NCBI GenBank assembly: GCA_900314985.1
Contig: OMXL01000019.1
Coordinates: forward strand, 53,334-104,348
DNA length: 51,015 bases
Reading direction: 5' to 3'
DNA from: an uncultured Prevotellaceae bacterium
Lineage (GTDB): Bacteria > Bacteroidota > Bacteroidia > Bacteroidales > Bacteroidaceae
Shown: in pieces, positions 32,442 through 42,050 of the stretch
How positions within the stretch are numbered: position 1 is the first letter of the stretch
How the letters are laid out: each line of letters begins with the position of its first letter
Made by a program: the position numbers and the translations under genes
Notes under the pieces: model-generated
Database searches by the model: none
What the model was told of the DNA's origin: nothing
The model's input: only the letters and a program-made list of their open reading frames with translations

Positions 32442-33878
32442 ATGAATACATTATTTGATAAGATATGGGACAAGCACGTCGTACAGGTTGTTGACGATGG
32501 TCCCACCCAGCTGTACATCGACCGCCTCTATTGCCATGAGGTGACATCGCCCCAGGCTTTCGATGGCATGCGAGCCCGTGGACTGAAGTGCTTCCGTCCA
32601 GACCACATCTTTTGCATGCCTGACCACAACACACCCACGCACGACCAAGACAAAACCATCGCTGACCCCGTCTCTAAGAAGCAGGTGGACACGCTGGCTA
32701 AGAATGCCAAGGAGTTTGGACTGACACACTATGGCATGATGTCGAAAGATAATGGCATCATCCACGTCGTTGGTCCTGAGAAGGGCTTGTCGCTGCCTGG
32801 CATGACCATTGTCTGTGGCGACTCGCACACCTCCACCCACGGCGCTATGGGTGCTGTAGCCTTTGGCATCGGCACCTCAGAGGTCGAGATGGTGATGGCC
32901 TCACAATGCATCCTGCAGCAGAAGCCTAAGTCTATGCGCATCAATATCAACGGCACGCTCGGCAAGGGCGTTACCGCCAAGGATGTGGCGCTCTATCTGA
33001 TGGCACAGCTCACCACCAGCGGTGCTACGGGCTACTTCGTGGAGTATGCTGGCGACGTGGTGAAGAACCTGTCAATGGAGGGTCGCCTCACACTTTGCAA
33101 CCTCTCTATCGAGATGGGTGCCCGTGGCGGTTTCATCGCTCCTGACGAGGTTACCTTTAATTATATAAAAGGTAAAGAATACGCTCCCAAGGGAGAAGAG
33201 TGGGAGAGAGCCGTCGCCTATTGGAAGACTTTGAAGAGTGGCGACGATGCCGTGTTCGACAAGGAACTGACCTTCGACGCCAAGGATATCGAGCCCCGCA
33301 TCACCTACGGCACGAATCCCGGTATGGGAATTGGGATTACCCAGAGCATTCCAGCCTCCCCCATCCCCCTCCAAAAGGAGGGGGCAGACAATGCGTCAGA
33401 GCTCCCTCTCTCTTTGGAGTGTCTGCCAGGAGAGGCTAAAGCCCTGCAGTATATGGGCTTTAAGGCTGGCGAGAAGCTGTTGGGCAAGAAGATAGACTAT
33501 GTGTTCTTGGGCGCTTGCACCAATGGTCGTATCGAGGACTTCCGCGCCTTTGCCTCTATCGTCAAGGGTCGTCAGAAGGCTGCCGATGTCGTGGCTTGGC
33601 TGGTACCAGGCTCATGGGCTGTCGACCGCCAGATTCGTGAGGAAGGTCTCGACAAGGTGCTGGAGGCCGCAGGCTTCCAGATTCGTCAGCCGGGCTGTTC
33701 GGCTTGCTTGGCTATGAACGACGACAAGGTGCCCGCTGGCAAGTACTGCGTATCTACGTCTAACCGTAACTTCGAGGGTCGTCAGGGACCTGGCAGTCGT
33801 ACCATCCTTGCCTCACCACTCGTTGCTGCCGCCGCAGCCGTTACTGGAGTAATCACCGATCCACGCACACTACTATGA
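32442..33878 (+). CDS. leuC: 3-isopropylmalate dehydratase large subunit, with palindrome insertion
   Basis: The 478-residue aconitase-family subunit isomerises 2- to 3-isopropylmalate. [4Fe-4S] ligands are visible in FLGACTNGR and [11 protein letters not shown]. Between VTQ/ITQSIP and [15 protein letters not shown] the protein carries about 25 extra residues ([20 protein letters not shown]) encoded by a composite palindromic repeat at 33354-33436. The insert lies in a region of variable length in the family, so activity may be kept. The ATG at 32442 is preferred; a TTG at 32412 would start in the upstream tandem repeat. It overlaps the leuD part by 4 nt. Confidence 0.9.
   Translation: MNTLFDKIWDKHVVQVVDDGPTQLYIDRLYCHEVTSPQAFDGMRARGLKCFRPDHIFCMPDHNTPTHDQDKTIADPVSKKQVDTLAKNAKEFGLTHYGMMSKDNGIIHVVGPEKGLSLPGMTIVCGDSHTSTHGAMGAVAFGIGTSEVEMVMASQCILQQKPKSMRININGTLGKGVTAKDVALYLMAQLTTSGATGYFVEYAGDVVKNLSMEGRLTLCNLSIEMGARGGFIAPDEVTFNYIKGKEYAPKGEEWERAVAYWKTLKSGDDAVFDKELTFDAKDIEPRITYGTNPGMGIGITQSIPASPIPLQKEGADNASELPLSLECLPGEAKALQYMGFKAGEKLLGKKIDYVFLGACTNGRIEDFRAFASIVKGRQKAADVVAWLVPGSWAVDRQIREEGLDKVLEAAGFQIRQPGCSACLAMNDDKVPAGKYCVSTSNRNFEGRQGPGSRTILASPLVAAAAAVTGVITDPRTLL
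33354..33436. repeat. GC-rich palindrome, copy 4 (composite), in frame in leuC
   Basis: A forward unit (CCTCCCCCATCCCCCTCC, AAAAGGAGGGGGC) and an inverted unit (CTCCCTCTCTCTTTGGAG) are joined by a segment flanked by GGCAGACA and TGTCTGCC. The whole is about 83 bp and adds about 25 codons without a stop. The forward half is read PLQKEG, as in VapE-like copy 2; the inverted half is read PLSLE, as in copy 3. Confidence 0.82.
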
Positions 33879-36112
33879 AACAGAAATTCAACGTTATAAC
33901 ATCCACCTGCGTTCCCCTTCCTTTGGAGAACGTCGATACCGACCAGATCATCCCTGCCCGTTTCCTCAAGGCTACCACCCGCGAGGAGAAGTTCTTTGGC
34001 GACAACCTGTTCCGCGACTGGCGCTACAACAGCGACGGCACGGTGAACAAGGATTTCGTCCTCAACGACCCCACCTACAGCGGTTGCATCCTCGTGGCAG
34101 GCAAGAATTTCGGCTCTGGCTCTTCGCGCGAGCATGCCGCCTGGGCTATTGCCGGCTACGGCTTCCGTGTTGTTATCAGCTCGTTCTTTGCCGATATCCA
34201 CAAGAACAACGAGCTCAACAACTTCGTGCTGCCCGTCGTCGTTTCAGAAGATTTCTTGCAGGAATTGTTTCTGACAATTCAAAACGATCCCAAGACAGAA
34301 GTGGAGGTCGACCTGCCCAACCAGCGTGTAACCAATAAGGCTACAGGCCGCTCTGAGCAGTTCGACATCAACGGCTACAAGAAGCATTGTCTGATGAATG
34401 GACTCGACGACATCGATTTCTTGGTACAGAATAAAGACAAGATAGAAGCATGGGAATGCAACGCCACACTCCGACATTCATGTCGGAGAACAGCTCAGCA
34501 AATAAACAGCTATAAGCGTATCGCTCCTCTGGTCGAGATTATGGACTCGACGCTGCGTGATGGTGAACAGACCAATGGCGTCAGTTTCTTGCCACACGAG
34601 AAACTCGTCATGGCTCGCAAACTGTTGCACGAGGTCAATGTCGACCGCATCGAGGTGGCCTCGGCGCGTGTGTCTGATGGCGAGAAGGAGGCCGTATCGA
34701 TGATTTGCCGCTATGCCCGTCAGATAGACCGTCTGGACAGCGTAGAGGTGCTGGGCTTTGTTGATGGCGGCCTGTCTGTCGACTGGATAGCCGACTGTGG
34801 TGGTCGCACCATCAACCTCCTTGCCAAGGGCTCCCTGAAGCATTGCACCCAGCAGTTGCACAAGACCCCCGAGGAGCATATCGCCGACATCAAGAAAGAG
34901 GTGGAGTATGCCCATAGCAAAGGGCTCTCCGTCAACCTCTATCTGGAAGACTGGTCGAACGGCATGAAAGACTCGCCTGAATATGTCTACCAGTTAATGG
35001 ATGCGTTGACCTCCCCCAACCCCTCCCAAGGAGAGGGGCTTGGTTCCTCCCCTTGGGGGAGGTTAGGAGGGGTCTCCCGTTTCATGCTCCCCGACACGCT
35101 GGGCGTGATGAATCCCTTGCAGGTGGTGGAGTATTTCCGCAAGATGATGAAGCGCTATCCGCAGACGCATTTCGACTTCCACGCCCACAACGACTATGAC
35201 CTTGCGGTGTCTAACTCGCTGGCCGCTGTGCTGAGTGGTGCCAAGGGTCTCCACGTCACGGTGAATGGTCTGGGCGAGCGTTGTGGTAATGCGCCATTGG
35301 CCTCTGTACAGGTGATTCTGAAAGACCAGTTCCACGCTAAGACGCATATCAACGAGAACCAGCTCAACGACATCTCGCGCATGGTCGAGAGTTTCAGCGG
35401 CATCGCCGTGGCCCCCAACCAGCCCATCGTCGGCGAACATGTCTTCACGCAGGTGGCGGGCGTCCATGCCGATGGTGACACGAAAGACCAGCTGTACTTC
35501 AACGAGCTGATGCCAGAGCGTTTCGGTCGTAAGCGTGAGTATGCGCTGGGCAAGCAGAGTGGCAAGGCCAACATCGCCAAGAATCTGGAAGAACTGGGCT
35601 TGGAGCTGACTCCTGAGCAGACGCGCCGTGTGACGCAGCGCATCACGGAGCTGGGCGACAAGAAAGAGATTGTCACACAGGAAGACCTGCCCTACATCGT
35701 CAGCGACGTCTTGAAGCACGATGGCTCTGAGGATAAGGTCAAGCTTATTAGCTATGTCGTCTCTACGGCCTACGGCCTGAAGCCCGGTGCCAATATCAAG
35801 GTGGAGATCAATGGCAAGCAGTACGATGGTAGTGCCGTGGGCGACGGTCAGTATGATGCCTTCGTCAAGGCCCTGCGCTACATCTATAAGAAGTACCTCA
35901 ACCGCACGTTCCCCATTCTGGCCAACTACCAGGTCACCATTCCTCCTGGCGGTCGCACCGATGCCTTGGTGCAGACGGTTATCTCGTGGCACCACGACGG
36001 TGGACTGTTGCGCACCCGCGCACTGGATGCCGACCAGACAGAAGCAGCCATCAAGGCTACTTTCAAAATGCTGAACATCATTGAAAATGAACAAAATTTG
36101 ACAACGAAATAA
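33875..36112 (+). CDS. leuD (N-terminal part): Fusion of 3-isopropylmalate dehydratase small subunit and a 2-isopropylmalate/citramalate synthase-like enzyme
   Basis: Residues about 1-195 are LeuD ([25 protein letters not shown]). Residues about 218-745 are a second LeuA-family enzyme: [24 protein letters not shown], and a C-terminal regulatory domain. The second domain is of the paralogue type used for citramalate or a related 2-ketobutyrate route to isoleucine; substrate is inferred. The linker carries a palindrome, CTCCGACATTCATGTCGGAG, and no good internal start. A GC-rich repeat (35008-35076) adds about 20 residues before RFMLPDTLG. In related genomes these are normally two adjacent genes. 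Confidence 0.87.
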   Translation: MKQKFNVITSTCVPLPLENVDTDQIIPARFLKATTREEKFFGDNLFRDWRYNSDGTVNKDFVLNDPTYSGCILVAGKNFGSGSSREHAAWAIAGYGFRVVISSFFADIHKNNELNNFVLPVVVSEDFLQELFLTIQNDPKTEVEVDLPNQRVTNKATGRSEQFDINGYKKHCLMNGLDDIDFLVQNKDKIEAWECNATLRHSCRRTAQQINSYKRIAPLVEIMDSTLRDGEQTNGVSFLPHEKLVMARKLLHEVNVDRIEVASARVSDGEKEAVSMICRYARQIDRLDSVEVLGFVDGGLSVDWIADCGGRTINLLAKGSLKHCTQQLHKTPEEHIADIKKEVEYAHSKGLSVNLYLEDWSNGMKDSPEYVYQLMDALTSPNPSQGEGLGSSPWGRLGGVSRFMLPDTLGVMNPLQVVEYFRKMMKRYPQTHFDFHAHNDYDLAVSNSLAAVLSGAKGLHVTVNGLGERCGNAPLASVQVILKDQFHAKTHINENQLNDISRMVESFSGIAVAPNQPIVGEHVFTQVAGVHADGDTKDQLYFNELMPERFGRKREYALGKQSGKANIAKNLEELGLELTPEQTRRVTQRITELGDKKEIVTQEDLPYIVSDVLKHDGSEDKVKLISYVVSTAYGLKPGANIKVEINGKQYDGSAVGDGQYDAFVKALRYIYKKYLNRTFPILANYQVTIPPGGRTDALVQTVISWHHDGGLLRTRALDADQTEAAIKATFKMLNIIENEQNLTTK
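35008..35076. repeat. GC-rich palindrome, copy 5 (composite), in frame in the leuD/cimA gene
   Basis: GACCTCCCCCAACCCCTCC with AAGGAGAGGGG, then CCTCCCCTTGGGGGAGG and TTAGGAGGGGTC. The outer arms (GACCTCCCC / GGGGTC) also pair. It is read [11 protein letters not shown] then SSPWGRLGG, the same frame as copies 2 and 4 in the first half. Confidence 0.82.
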
Positions 36113-36121
36113 ATTGACAAT

Positions 36122-37183
36122 ATGAAATTAAGAATTGCCGTGTTGCCGGGCGACGGTATAGGTCCGGAAATCATGAAACAGGGTGTGGCTGTGATGGATG
36201 CCATCGCCAAGAAATGTGGCCATGAGTTTGAGTATGAGGAGGCGCTGGTGGGTGCCTGTGCCATCGAGGCTTGTGGCGATGCCTATCCTGCAGCCACGCA
36301 CGATGTCTGCATGCGTGCTGATGCCGTGTTGTTCGCTGCTGTAGGCGATTTGAAGTATGACAACGACCCCACGCTGAAGATGCGTCCTGAGACGGGCTTG
36401 CTGGCTATGCGCAAGAAGTTGGGACTCTTTGCCAACGTGCGCCCTGTGGCCACCTTCGACTGCCTCCTGCACAAGTCACCCTTGAAGGAAGAACTGCTGC
36501 GTGGTGCCGACTTTGTCGTTATCCGTGAGCTGACAGGCGGCATGTATTTTGGTGAGAAATATCAGGACAATGACAAGGCCTTCGACACCAATGTCTATAC
36601 GCGTCCAGAGATTGAGCGCATCCTGAAGGTAGCCTTCGAGATGGCTATGACGCGCAAGAAGCACCTGACCGTTGTCGACAAGGCCAACGTCTTGGCCAGC
36701 AGTCGCCTGTGGCGTCAGGTTGCCAAGGAGATGGAACCCCAGTATCCTGAGGTTACCACCGATTATATGTTCATCGACAATGCCTCGATGCGCGTGCTCA
36801 CAGAGCCTCGCTTCTTCGACGTTATCGTCACGGAGAACACCTTTGGCGACATCCTCACCGACGAGACCTCGTGTATCACGGGTTCTATGGGCTTGCAACC
36901 CTCGTCGTCGCTGGGCGAGCACACCCCGCTCTTCGAACCCGTTCACGGCTCGTGGCCGCAGGCAAAGGGTCAGAACATCGCCAATCCGTTGGCACAGATT
37001 CTCTCTGCCGCCATGCTCCTCGAGCACTTCGGCTTGGAGCGTGAAGGCGTCTTGGTTCGTCAGGCCGTCAATGCCTCGCTGGATGCTAACGTCCGCACAC
37101 CCGAAATCCAGATTAACGGTGGCCAGAAGTATGGAACTAAAGAAGTAGGCCAATGGATTGTAGAGTATATCGAAAAGGCTTAG
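36122..37183 (+). CDS. leuB: 3-isopropylmalate dehydrogenase
   Basis: The 353-residue enzyme oxidises and decarboxylates 3-isopropylmalate to 2-oxoisocaproate. Motifs are [14 protein letters not shown] at the N-terminus, [12 protein letters not shown], and [12 protein letters not shown] with the metal-binding Asp. GSAHDIAG-like sequences are replaced by the [20 protein letters not shown] block usual for LeuB. It completes the leucine operon. Its last 31 nt overlap the start of the TPR gene. Confidence 0.94.
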   Translation: MKLRIAVLPGDGIGPEIMKQGVAVMDAIAKKCGHEFEYEEALVGACAIEACGDAYPAATHDVCMRADAVLFAAVGDLKYDNDPTLKMRPETGLLAMRKKLGLFANVRPVATFDCLLHKSPLKEELLRGADFVVIRELTGGMYFGEKYQDNDKAFDTNVYTRPEIERILKVAFEMAMTRKKHLTVVDKANVLASSRLWRQVAKEMEPQYPEVTTDYMFIDNASMRVLTEPRFFDVIVTENTFGDILTDETSCITGSMGLQPSSSLGEHTPLFEPVHGSWPQAKGQNIANPLAQILSAAMLLEHFGLEREGVLVRQAVNASLDANVRTPEIQINGGQKYGTKEVGQWIVEYIEKA

Positions 37184-37842
37184 TGCTGTGTGTTGCCATA
37201 GCATGGCAACTTACAGCACAAGCCCAAAACTGGCGCGACTCGCTGAACGCCATCAACAAGCAGATAGCCGAGTCGGCATGGTCTACCGACCTGCACCTGC
37301 GCAAGGCTGCCGTGAATATGGAGCTGAAGCAATGGCAGTATGCCGTGGACGAGTATGCCCTCGTCCTGCAGCGCGAGCCCAAGAATCCTGCCGCCTTGTT
37401 CTATCGGGCCTATGCCAACACCCATCTGCGCCGCTTCGACCTGTCGCGCAACGACCTCAACGACCTCTTGGCCATCGTGCCCACGCACTTCGAGGGCCGT
37501 CTGTCGCTCTCCGTGGTGCTGCAACAGTTAGGTCGCAAGCAGGAGGCACTCGACATGCTCAATCAGACCATCCAGCTGCATCAGGACTCGGCCGTGGCCT
37601 ATGCCGCCCGTGCCAATCTGGAACGTCAGCTGAAGCAAGACGACGTGGCGCTCTACGACTGGGAGCGTGCTGAACAGCTGGCGCCCCGCGATCCTACCTA
37701 CGTCGTGTCTCACGTTGACCTGCTCCTGGTATTGGGTCGTAATCGCGAGGCCCTTCGTGTGCTCGATGCGGCCGTCAAGCGTGGCGTTCCTCGTGGCATG
37801 CTGGCTGAGTGGTACAGGAAAGTGAAGCGGGCTACGCCCTAG
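37153..37842 (+). CDS. Secreted tetratricopeptide-repeat protein
   Basis: The 229-residue protein has an N-terminal hydrophobic signal ([17 protein letters not shown]) and about five TPR units, for example [20 protein letters not shown] and [20 protein letters not shown]. It should be periplasmic and scaffold protein contacts. Its ATG lies 31 nt inside leuB, so it is probably the last gene of the operon although its role is unrelated. The final codons (RATP, stop) form a GGGCTACGCCC hairpin that begins the repeat block downstream. Confidence 0.75.
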   Translation: MDCRVYRKGLVLCVAIAWQLTAQAQNWRDSLNAINKQIAESAWSTDLHLRKAAVNMELKQWQYAVDEYALVLQREPKNPAALFYRAYANTHLRRFDLSRNDLNDLLAIVPTHFEGRLSLSVVLQQLGRKQEALDMLNQTIQLHQDSAVAYAARANLERQLKQDDVALYDWERAEQLAPRDPTYVVSHVDLLLVLGRNREALRVLDAAVKRGVPRGMLAEWYRKVKRATP

Positions 37843-37882
37843 TGAATAGTGAATAGTGAATAACGAAAAGTGAATAACGAAA
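37831..37882 (+). repeat. Hairpin word plus AGTGAATAGTGAAT tandem repeats
   Basis: GGGCTACGCCCTAGTGAATA begins at the end of the TPR coding sequence and continues as AGTGAAT/AACGAAAAGTGAAT heptamers. Same class as at 13749, 28447 and 50542. Confidence 0.65.
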
Positions 37883-37916
37883 ACAATAAACCGTTAACGT
37901 TCTACGTTAAAAGAGT

Positions 37917-38705
37917 GTGAAGAAAGAATATATTAATCTGATAATCGAGAAAGTTAAACACCTGAAGGCACCCACCAAGCGACAGTACTTGTTGGGTTTT
38001 GTGGCCGTTGTGGCCTTGTTAGCACTTATCCGTCCTTTTGTGGCAGGCGAGGGTAGTGATGCCGTAGAGGAAGAAACGTTCAACGTTCAACATTCAACGT
38101 TCAACGTTCAACATTCAACGTTCAACGTTCAACATTCAACGTTCAACGTCGAGAAGAAGCATCGCATCAATAGCGTGCCCAGTTATAAAGACGCCTTCCC
38201 CGACTTGCAGGAGACGCAGATTCTTGCTGCCAACAAGAATGGCGTGCGCCCCGTGCAGAACCGCGAGGAGGCCGAGAAGCGCAAGAACGAGCTGGTGTAT
38301 GTCGGCGAGAGTCCTTACTACCATGTCGACAAGCTCAACAGCTCTATCCCTTACCTCGTGCCTCGTGCCGCCATGCTGTTGCAGGACATCGGCCAGGCCT
38401 TCTACGACAGCCTCTATGCAAAGGGTGTGCCCCTGAACCAGATTATCGTCACCAGCATCATGCGTACCAAGGACGATGTGGCCCGTCTGCAGCGTCACAA
38501 CGGCAATGCCACCGACAACTCGTGCCACCTCTATGGCACCACCATCGATGTCTGCTACAACCGCTACCACGCCATCGACCGCGAGGTGCGCAACGACACG
38601 CTGAAGTGGGTGCTCTCTGAGGTGCTGCGCGATATCCGTCGCGACAAGCGTGCCTACATCAAGTACGAGGTCAAGCAGGGATGTTTCCACATGACGGTAC
38701 GATGA
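37917..38705 (+). CDS. DUF5715 family envelope protein with heptad insertion
   Basis: The 262-residue protein starts at a GTG. It has one N-terminal membrane segment (QYLLGFVAVVALLALI) and a C-terminal domain with SCHLYGTTIDVCYNRY, which resembles the SxHxxGxAxD metal site of M15-type peptidases. An envelope peptidase-like role is inferred. After residue 54 it contains three copies of FNVQHST encoded by a 21-bp tandem repeat; these lie between the membrane segment and the folded domain. The same repeat words follow the stop codon. Confidence 0.75.
   Translation: MKKEYINLIIEKVKHLKAPTKRQYLLGFVAVVALLALIRPFVAGEGSDAVEEETFNVQHSTFNVQHSTFNVQHSTFNVEKKHRINSVPSYKDAFPDLQETQILAANKNGVRPVQNREEAEKRKNELVYVGESPYYHVDKLNSSIPYLVPRAAMLLQDIGQAFYDSLYAKGVPLNQIIVTSIMRTKDDVARLQRHNGNATDNSCHLYGTTIDVCYNRYHAIDREVRNDTLKWVLSEVLRDIRRDKRAYIKYEVKQGCFHMTVR
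38078..38148 (+). repeat. 21-bp tandem repeat inside the DUF5715 gene
   Basis: Three full units plus a partial unit of TTCAACGTTCAACATTCAACG-type sequence, a multiple of three in length, encode the FNVQHST heptad repeat. Confidence 0.8.
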
Positions 38706-38768
38706 ACGTTGAACGATGAACGATGAACGTTGAACGATGAACGATGAACGATGAACGTTGAACGATGA
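38703..38768 (+). repeat. GAACGTTGAACGAT tandem repeats
   Basis: About nine 7-bp units (GAACGTT or GAACGAT) fill the gap before the arabinofuranosidase gene. They are the reverse complement word of the repeat inside the preceding coding sequence. Confidence 0.8.
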
Positions 38769-38794
38769 ACAAACCAAATAACCTATTATAAAGT

Positions 38795-40387
38795 ATGAAA
38801 AAACTATTCTTAACCACTACCATCGCCATGGCCTTTGCCGCTGGCGCGATGGCTGCCGACGCTGTGAAGGCTACCATTCATGTCGACCAGGCAGGCGCAA
38901 AAATCAACAAGGAAATCTACGGACAGTTCTCTGAGCATCTGGGCTCATGTATCTATGGCGGCCTGTGGGTTGGCGAGAATTCGCCCATTCCCAACATCAA
39001 CGGCTATCGCAAGGACGTCTTCGAGGCCCTAAAGGCGCTGAAGGTGCCCGTGCTGCGCTGGCCTGGCGGCTGCTTTGCCGACGACTACCACTGGATGGAC
39101 GGCATCGGTCCTAAGAAAGACCGTCCCTCGCTGCGCAACAACAACTGGGGTGGCACCATCGAGGACAACTCCTTTGGTACCCACGAGTTCCTGAACCTCT
39201 GTGAGATGCTCGACTGCGAGCCCTACATCAGCGGCAACGTAGGTTCTGGCACCGTCAAGGAGATGGCCCAGTGGGTAGAGTATATGACCAGCGACGGCGA
39301 TACACCCATGGCTCGTCTGCGTCGTCAGAACGGTCGCGACAAGGCGTGGAAGGTGAAGTATTTCGGCATCGGCAACGAGGCGTGGGGCTGTGGTGGCAAC
39401 ATGCGTCCCGACTACTATTCCAACGAGTATCGCAAGTTCAACACCTATCTGCGCGACTATACCGGCAACAAGCTCTATCGCATTGCTTCTGGTGCCTCTG
39501 ACTACGACTACGAGTGGACTGAGGTACTCATGAAAAATATCGGCACGCAGATGCAGGGCATCTCGCTGCACTACTATACCTGTTCAGGATGGGACGGCCC
39601 CAAGGGCTCTGCCACCAAGTTCGACAACGACCAGTACTACTGGGCACTCGGCAAATGTCTTGAGATAGAGGAAGTGATCAAGAAGCACAAGGCCATCATG
39701 GACGAGAAAGACCCCGAGGGCAAGATTGGACTGCTCGTAGACGAGTGGGGTACATGGTGGGACGAGGAGCCAGGCACCATCTCTGGTCACCTCTATCAGC
39801 AGAACGCCCTGCGCGATGCCTTCGTAGCCTCCCTGTCGCTCAACGTGTTCCACAAATACACCGACCGCGTCAAGATGGCCAACATCGCACAGATTGTCAA
39901 CGTCTTGCAGTCGATGATTCTCACCGACCAGGAAGGCACCGGCCACATGGTACTCACACCCACCTACCACGTCTTCCAGATGTACACCCCGTTCCAGGAG
40001 GCTACCTATCTGCCTGTCGACCTGCAGAGCGATGTTGTAGCTGTTAGCAAGGCCTACTTCAAGGAGAAAGAGGGCGCCAAGGATGCCGGCTATCGCCCCT
40101 GTCCGCTACTCTCTGCCTCTGCCGCCAAGACCAAGGACGGCAGCATCGTCCTCGCCATCACCAATGTCAGCCTCGACAAGGACCAGACCATCGACTTCCA
40201 GCTCGCTGGTTACACCGCCAAGCAGGTCAGCGGTCGCATCCTCACCTCTAAGAACGTCGCCGACTTCAACGACTTCCAGCACCCCGACATCATCAGCCCC
40301 AAGGCCTTCAAGGATGCCAAGCTGAAGAATGGCACCCTCACCGTCGCCGTTCCCGCCAAGTCCATCGTCGTGCTGAACATCAAGTAA
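38795..40387 (+). CDS. Alpha-L-arabinofuranosidase, glycoside hydrolase family 51
   Basis: The 530-residue enzyme removes arabinose side chains from arabinoxylan or arabinan. It has a signal peptide (MKKLFLTTTIAMAFAAGAMA). The (beta/alpha)8 domain has the acid/base Glu in FGIGNEAWGCGG (about residue 195) and the nucleophile Glu in LLVDEWGTWW (about 318). A C-terminal beta-sandwich follows. Length and motifs fit GH51. There are no SusC/SusD or other hydrolase genes adjacent, so it is outside a typical polysaccharide-utilisation locus. The signal peptide indicates export, and the gene ends at a strong terminator. Confidence 0.93.
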   Translation: MKKLFLTTTIAMAFAAGAMAADAVKATIHVDQAGAKINKEIYGQFSEHLGSCIYGGLWVGENSPIPNINGYRKDVFEALKALKVPVLRWPGGCFADDYHWMDGIGPKKDRPSLRNNNWGGTIEDNSFGTHEFLNLCEMLDCEPYISGNVGSGTVKEMAQWVEYMTSDGDTPMARLRRQNGRDKAWKVKYFGIGNEAWGCGGNMRPDYYSNEYRKFNTYLRDYTGNKLYRIASGASDYDYEWTEVLMKNIGTQMQGISLHYYTCSGWDGPKGSATKFDNDQYYWALGKCLEIEEVIKKHKAIMDEKDPEGKIGLLVDEWGTWWDEEPGTISGHLYQQNALRDAFVASLSLNVFHKYTDRVKMANIAQIVNVLQSMILTDQEGTGHMVLTPTYHVFQMYTPFQEATYLPVDLQSDVVAVSKAYFKEKEGAKDAGYRPCPLLSASAAKTKDGSIVLAITNVSLDKDQTIDFQLAGYTAKQVSGRILTSKNVADFNDFQHPDIISPKAFKDAKLKNGTLTVAVPAKSIVVLNIK

Positions 40388-40411
40388 TTCCGCAGTTTTT
40401 TATTGATACAT

Positions 40412-40444
40412 AAAGAGGAGCGAACATCGGTTCGCCCCTCTTTT
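40412..40444 (+). terminator. Terminator after the arabinofuranosidase gene
   Basis: AAAGAGGAGCGAAC pairs with GTTCGCCCCTCTTT (one mismatch), loop ATCG, then TTTTC. Confidence 0.8.
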
Positions 40445-40590
40445 CTTTTCACTATTACTTTTCGCTAAAATCTTGCAATTGTATAAAAGATGAAACAGGT
40501 ATCAGTCCCTGGCGTTTTCCAACCAACGGCACTTTTTTATCAGCGAAAGGTCTTATCTCTTGTGAAACAGATACCAGGTACCTCTTCATT
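40445..40590. repeat. Intergenic stretch with promoter-like word and inverted repeat
   Basis: TTTTCGCTAAAATCTTGC (about 40456-40473, plus strand) is identical to a part of the minus-strand promoter block upstream of the nuclease/helicase operon (48309-48366). Further right CAGGTATCAG and CAGATACCAG form a spaced inverted repeat. No gene is seen here. Confidence 0.4.
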
Positions 40591-41601
40591 CTATTCTTTA
40601 TCAAGCAGTCCTCTTACCTCTTTATCAAAGTCTGAGTCAATCCGCTGGGTAGGATTAAACAGTCTGTACTCCTCTGTCGCCTTTTTGTCAGCCTCTTCGC
40701 GACTAATCTTTCCTTTATCAGGCAAAAGGGCATATCGTCTGAAAGTCAGAAATTCGTTGACAGAAGCTGCGAACTGCGCCATGTTGAAGGCATTCTCACG
40801 CTCTATCAGGTCCTCGATATAGTCGAAATAGCCAGACACGGCACGCTCTAGGCGACGTATCTCCACCTCAGGCAGGTAGTTCTTGGCTATCTTCGTGTCG
40901 CTGAGCAACACACGACCGTCGGGTGCATTCTTCCACGTCTGCAAACCCATATGGTCTTTCGTGTGGTCTGCACGAGTGTAGATAATCTCAGGGGCCGTCT
41001 GACCAGTAATGGCGTAGTGAAAACGATTTTGCACCATTTGGTAGAACTCACGTGTAGTAGGCGAATTTCGGTCGTAGTCGAACGAGCACTCCGCATAGAT
41101 GTCTGTTATCTGCTGCCAGATACGACGCTCGCTGGCACGAATACTGCGAACTTTCTCCAGCAGTTCACGGAAGTAGTCTTTGCCAAATACCGCATTGCCT
41201 TGCTTCAAACGTTCCTCGTCCAGGACAAAGCCCTTTTTTATATACTCTGTCAGGATCTTGGTGGCCCATTTCCTGAACTTAGTGGCTCGTGCTGACGATA
41301 CACGATAGCCCACGGCAATAATGGCATCGAGGTTGTAGAAGGCAGTTTCACTCATCTGCGTTTTACCGTCAATAGCACCGTGTGGAGTGGCTATTTCCAT
41401 TTTGGAAACAACCACTTCCTTATCTAATTCACCTGTCTCGAATTTCTTCTTCAAATGCTTGCTGATATCTGGAACTCCAACATCAAACAGCTGGGCCATA
41501 GCCTTCTGCGTAGCCCAAATGGTCTCGTCTTTGATGACCACCTGAATTTTCCCATCTTCGTCAGGCAATTGATATAATAAGAATTGTATCTCGTTGTTCA
41601 T
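40591..41601 (-). CDS. RhuM-family protein
   Basis: This 336-residue protein is of the virulence RhuM (Fic-unrelated) family. The N-terminal HTH-like part contains TIWATQKAMAQLFDVGVPDISKHL. FYNLDAIIAVGYRVSSARATKFRKWAT is the family signature. It is thought to be a DNA-binding or element-linked protein; its biochemical role is unknown. It sits in the accessory block with no obvious promoter right before it, so it may be read from the peroxiredoxin promoter. A possible RhuM relic is at 4660-4752. Confidence 0.85.
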   Translation of the reverse strand: MNNEIQFLLYQLPDEDGKIQVVIKDETIWATQKAMAQLFDVGVPDISKHLKKKFETGELDKEVVVSKMEIATPHGAIDGKTQMSETAFYNLDAIIAVGYRVSSARATKFRKWATKILTEYIKKGFVLDEERLKQGNAVFGKDYFRELLEKVRSIRASERRIWQQITDIYAECSFDYDRNSPTTREFYQMVQNRFHYAITGQTAPEIIYTRADHTKDHMGLQTWKNAPDGRVLLSDTKIAKNYLPEVEIRRLERAVSGYFDYIEDLIERENAFNMAQFAASVNEFLTFRRYALLPDKGKISREEADKKATEEYRLFNPTQRIDSDFDKEVRGLLDKE

Positions 41602-41698
41602 ATCTCGTCTTACTTTCCTATAGCGTTTTTATTCCGGCTTAATTTCCGTGAATCCGTAGATTCGTAAGTCCGTAATACTTTCAGCCATCTTCAGCGGA

Positions 41699-42025
41699 TC
41701 AAAGAACCGTCTCGTGATTATCCAAAATTTGCTCAGCGTGTTCCTTGGTCTTCACCTGCTTCCCTGCAAATATCTTCTCGATGATGCCTTCCTCGTTCAC
41801 GTGCGAAGCAGCCGAGTCTTTGCTCACACCAACCACCTCATAGCCCTTACCCTGCAGTTCGCTGTAGTAGTCGCGCAAGCTGCAAGCCTCTGCGGTACAT
41901 CCACTCGTATTGTCCTTCGGGTTGAAGTATAGCACTAGTTTACGTCCCTTGTAATCACTCAGACGGATGTCCCGTCCCTGTTCGTCCTTACCCAGAATCT
42001 CGGGCGCCTTGTCTCCAATAGTCAT
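41699..42025 (-). pseudogene. bcp: Bcp-type peroxiredoxin with an internal deletion
   Basis: The frame encodes 108 residues against about 150 for the family. The N-terminal half is normal: MTIGDKAPEILGKDE and the peroxidatic Cys in DNTSGCTAEACSLRDYY. After VVGVSKDSAASHV the sequence jumps to NEEGIIEKIFAGKQVKTKE, so the central ~50 residues (strands and helix that complete the thioredoxin fold) are missing without a frameshift. The ATG at 42025 follows a minus-strand -7 box TATTTTTGC (42051-42059). It is probably non-functional as a peroxidase. The C-terminus NHETVL is not family-like. Confidence 0.75.
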
Positions 42026-42050
42026 AATCGTTTCCGCTTTGTTCAATGAT

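Noticed and set aside
35063-36094. 343-codon minus-strand frame opposite the leuD/cimA gene
   Set aside because: Shadow of a clearly identified enzyme; composition not protein-like.
38703-38768. Possible CRISPR array
   Set aside because: The 7-bp units are contiguous with no spacers, and no cas genes are present.
40490-40822. 110-codon plus-strand frame before and opposite RhuM
   Set aside because: Mostly antisense to RhuM codons, with no supported start.
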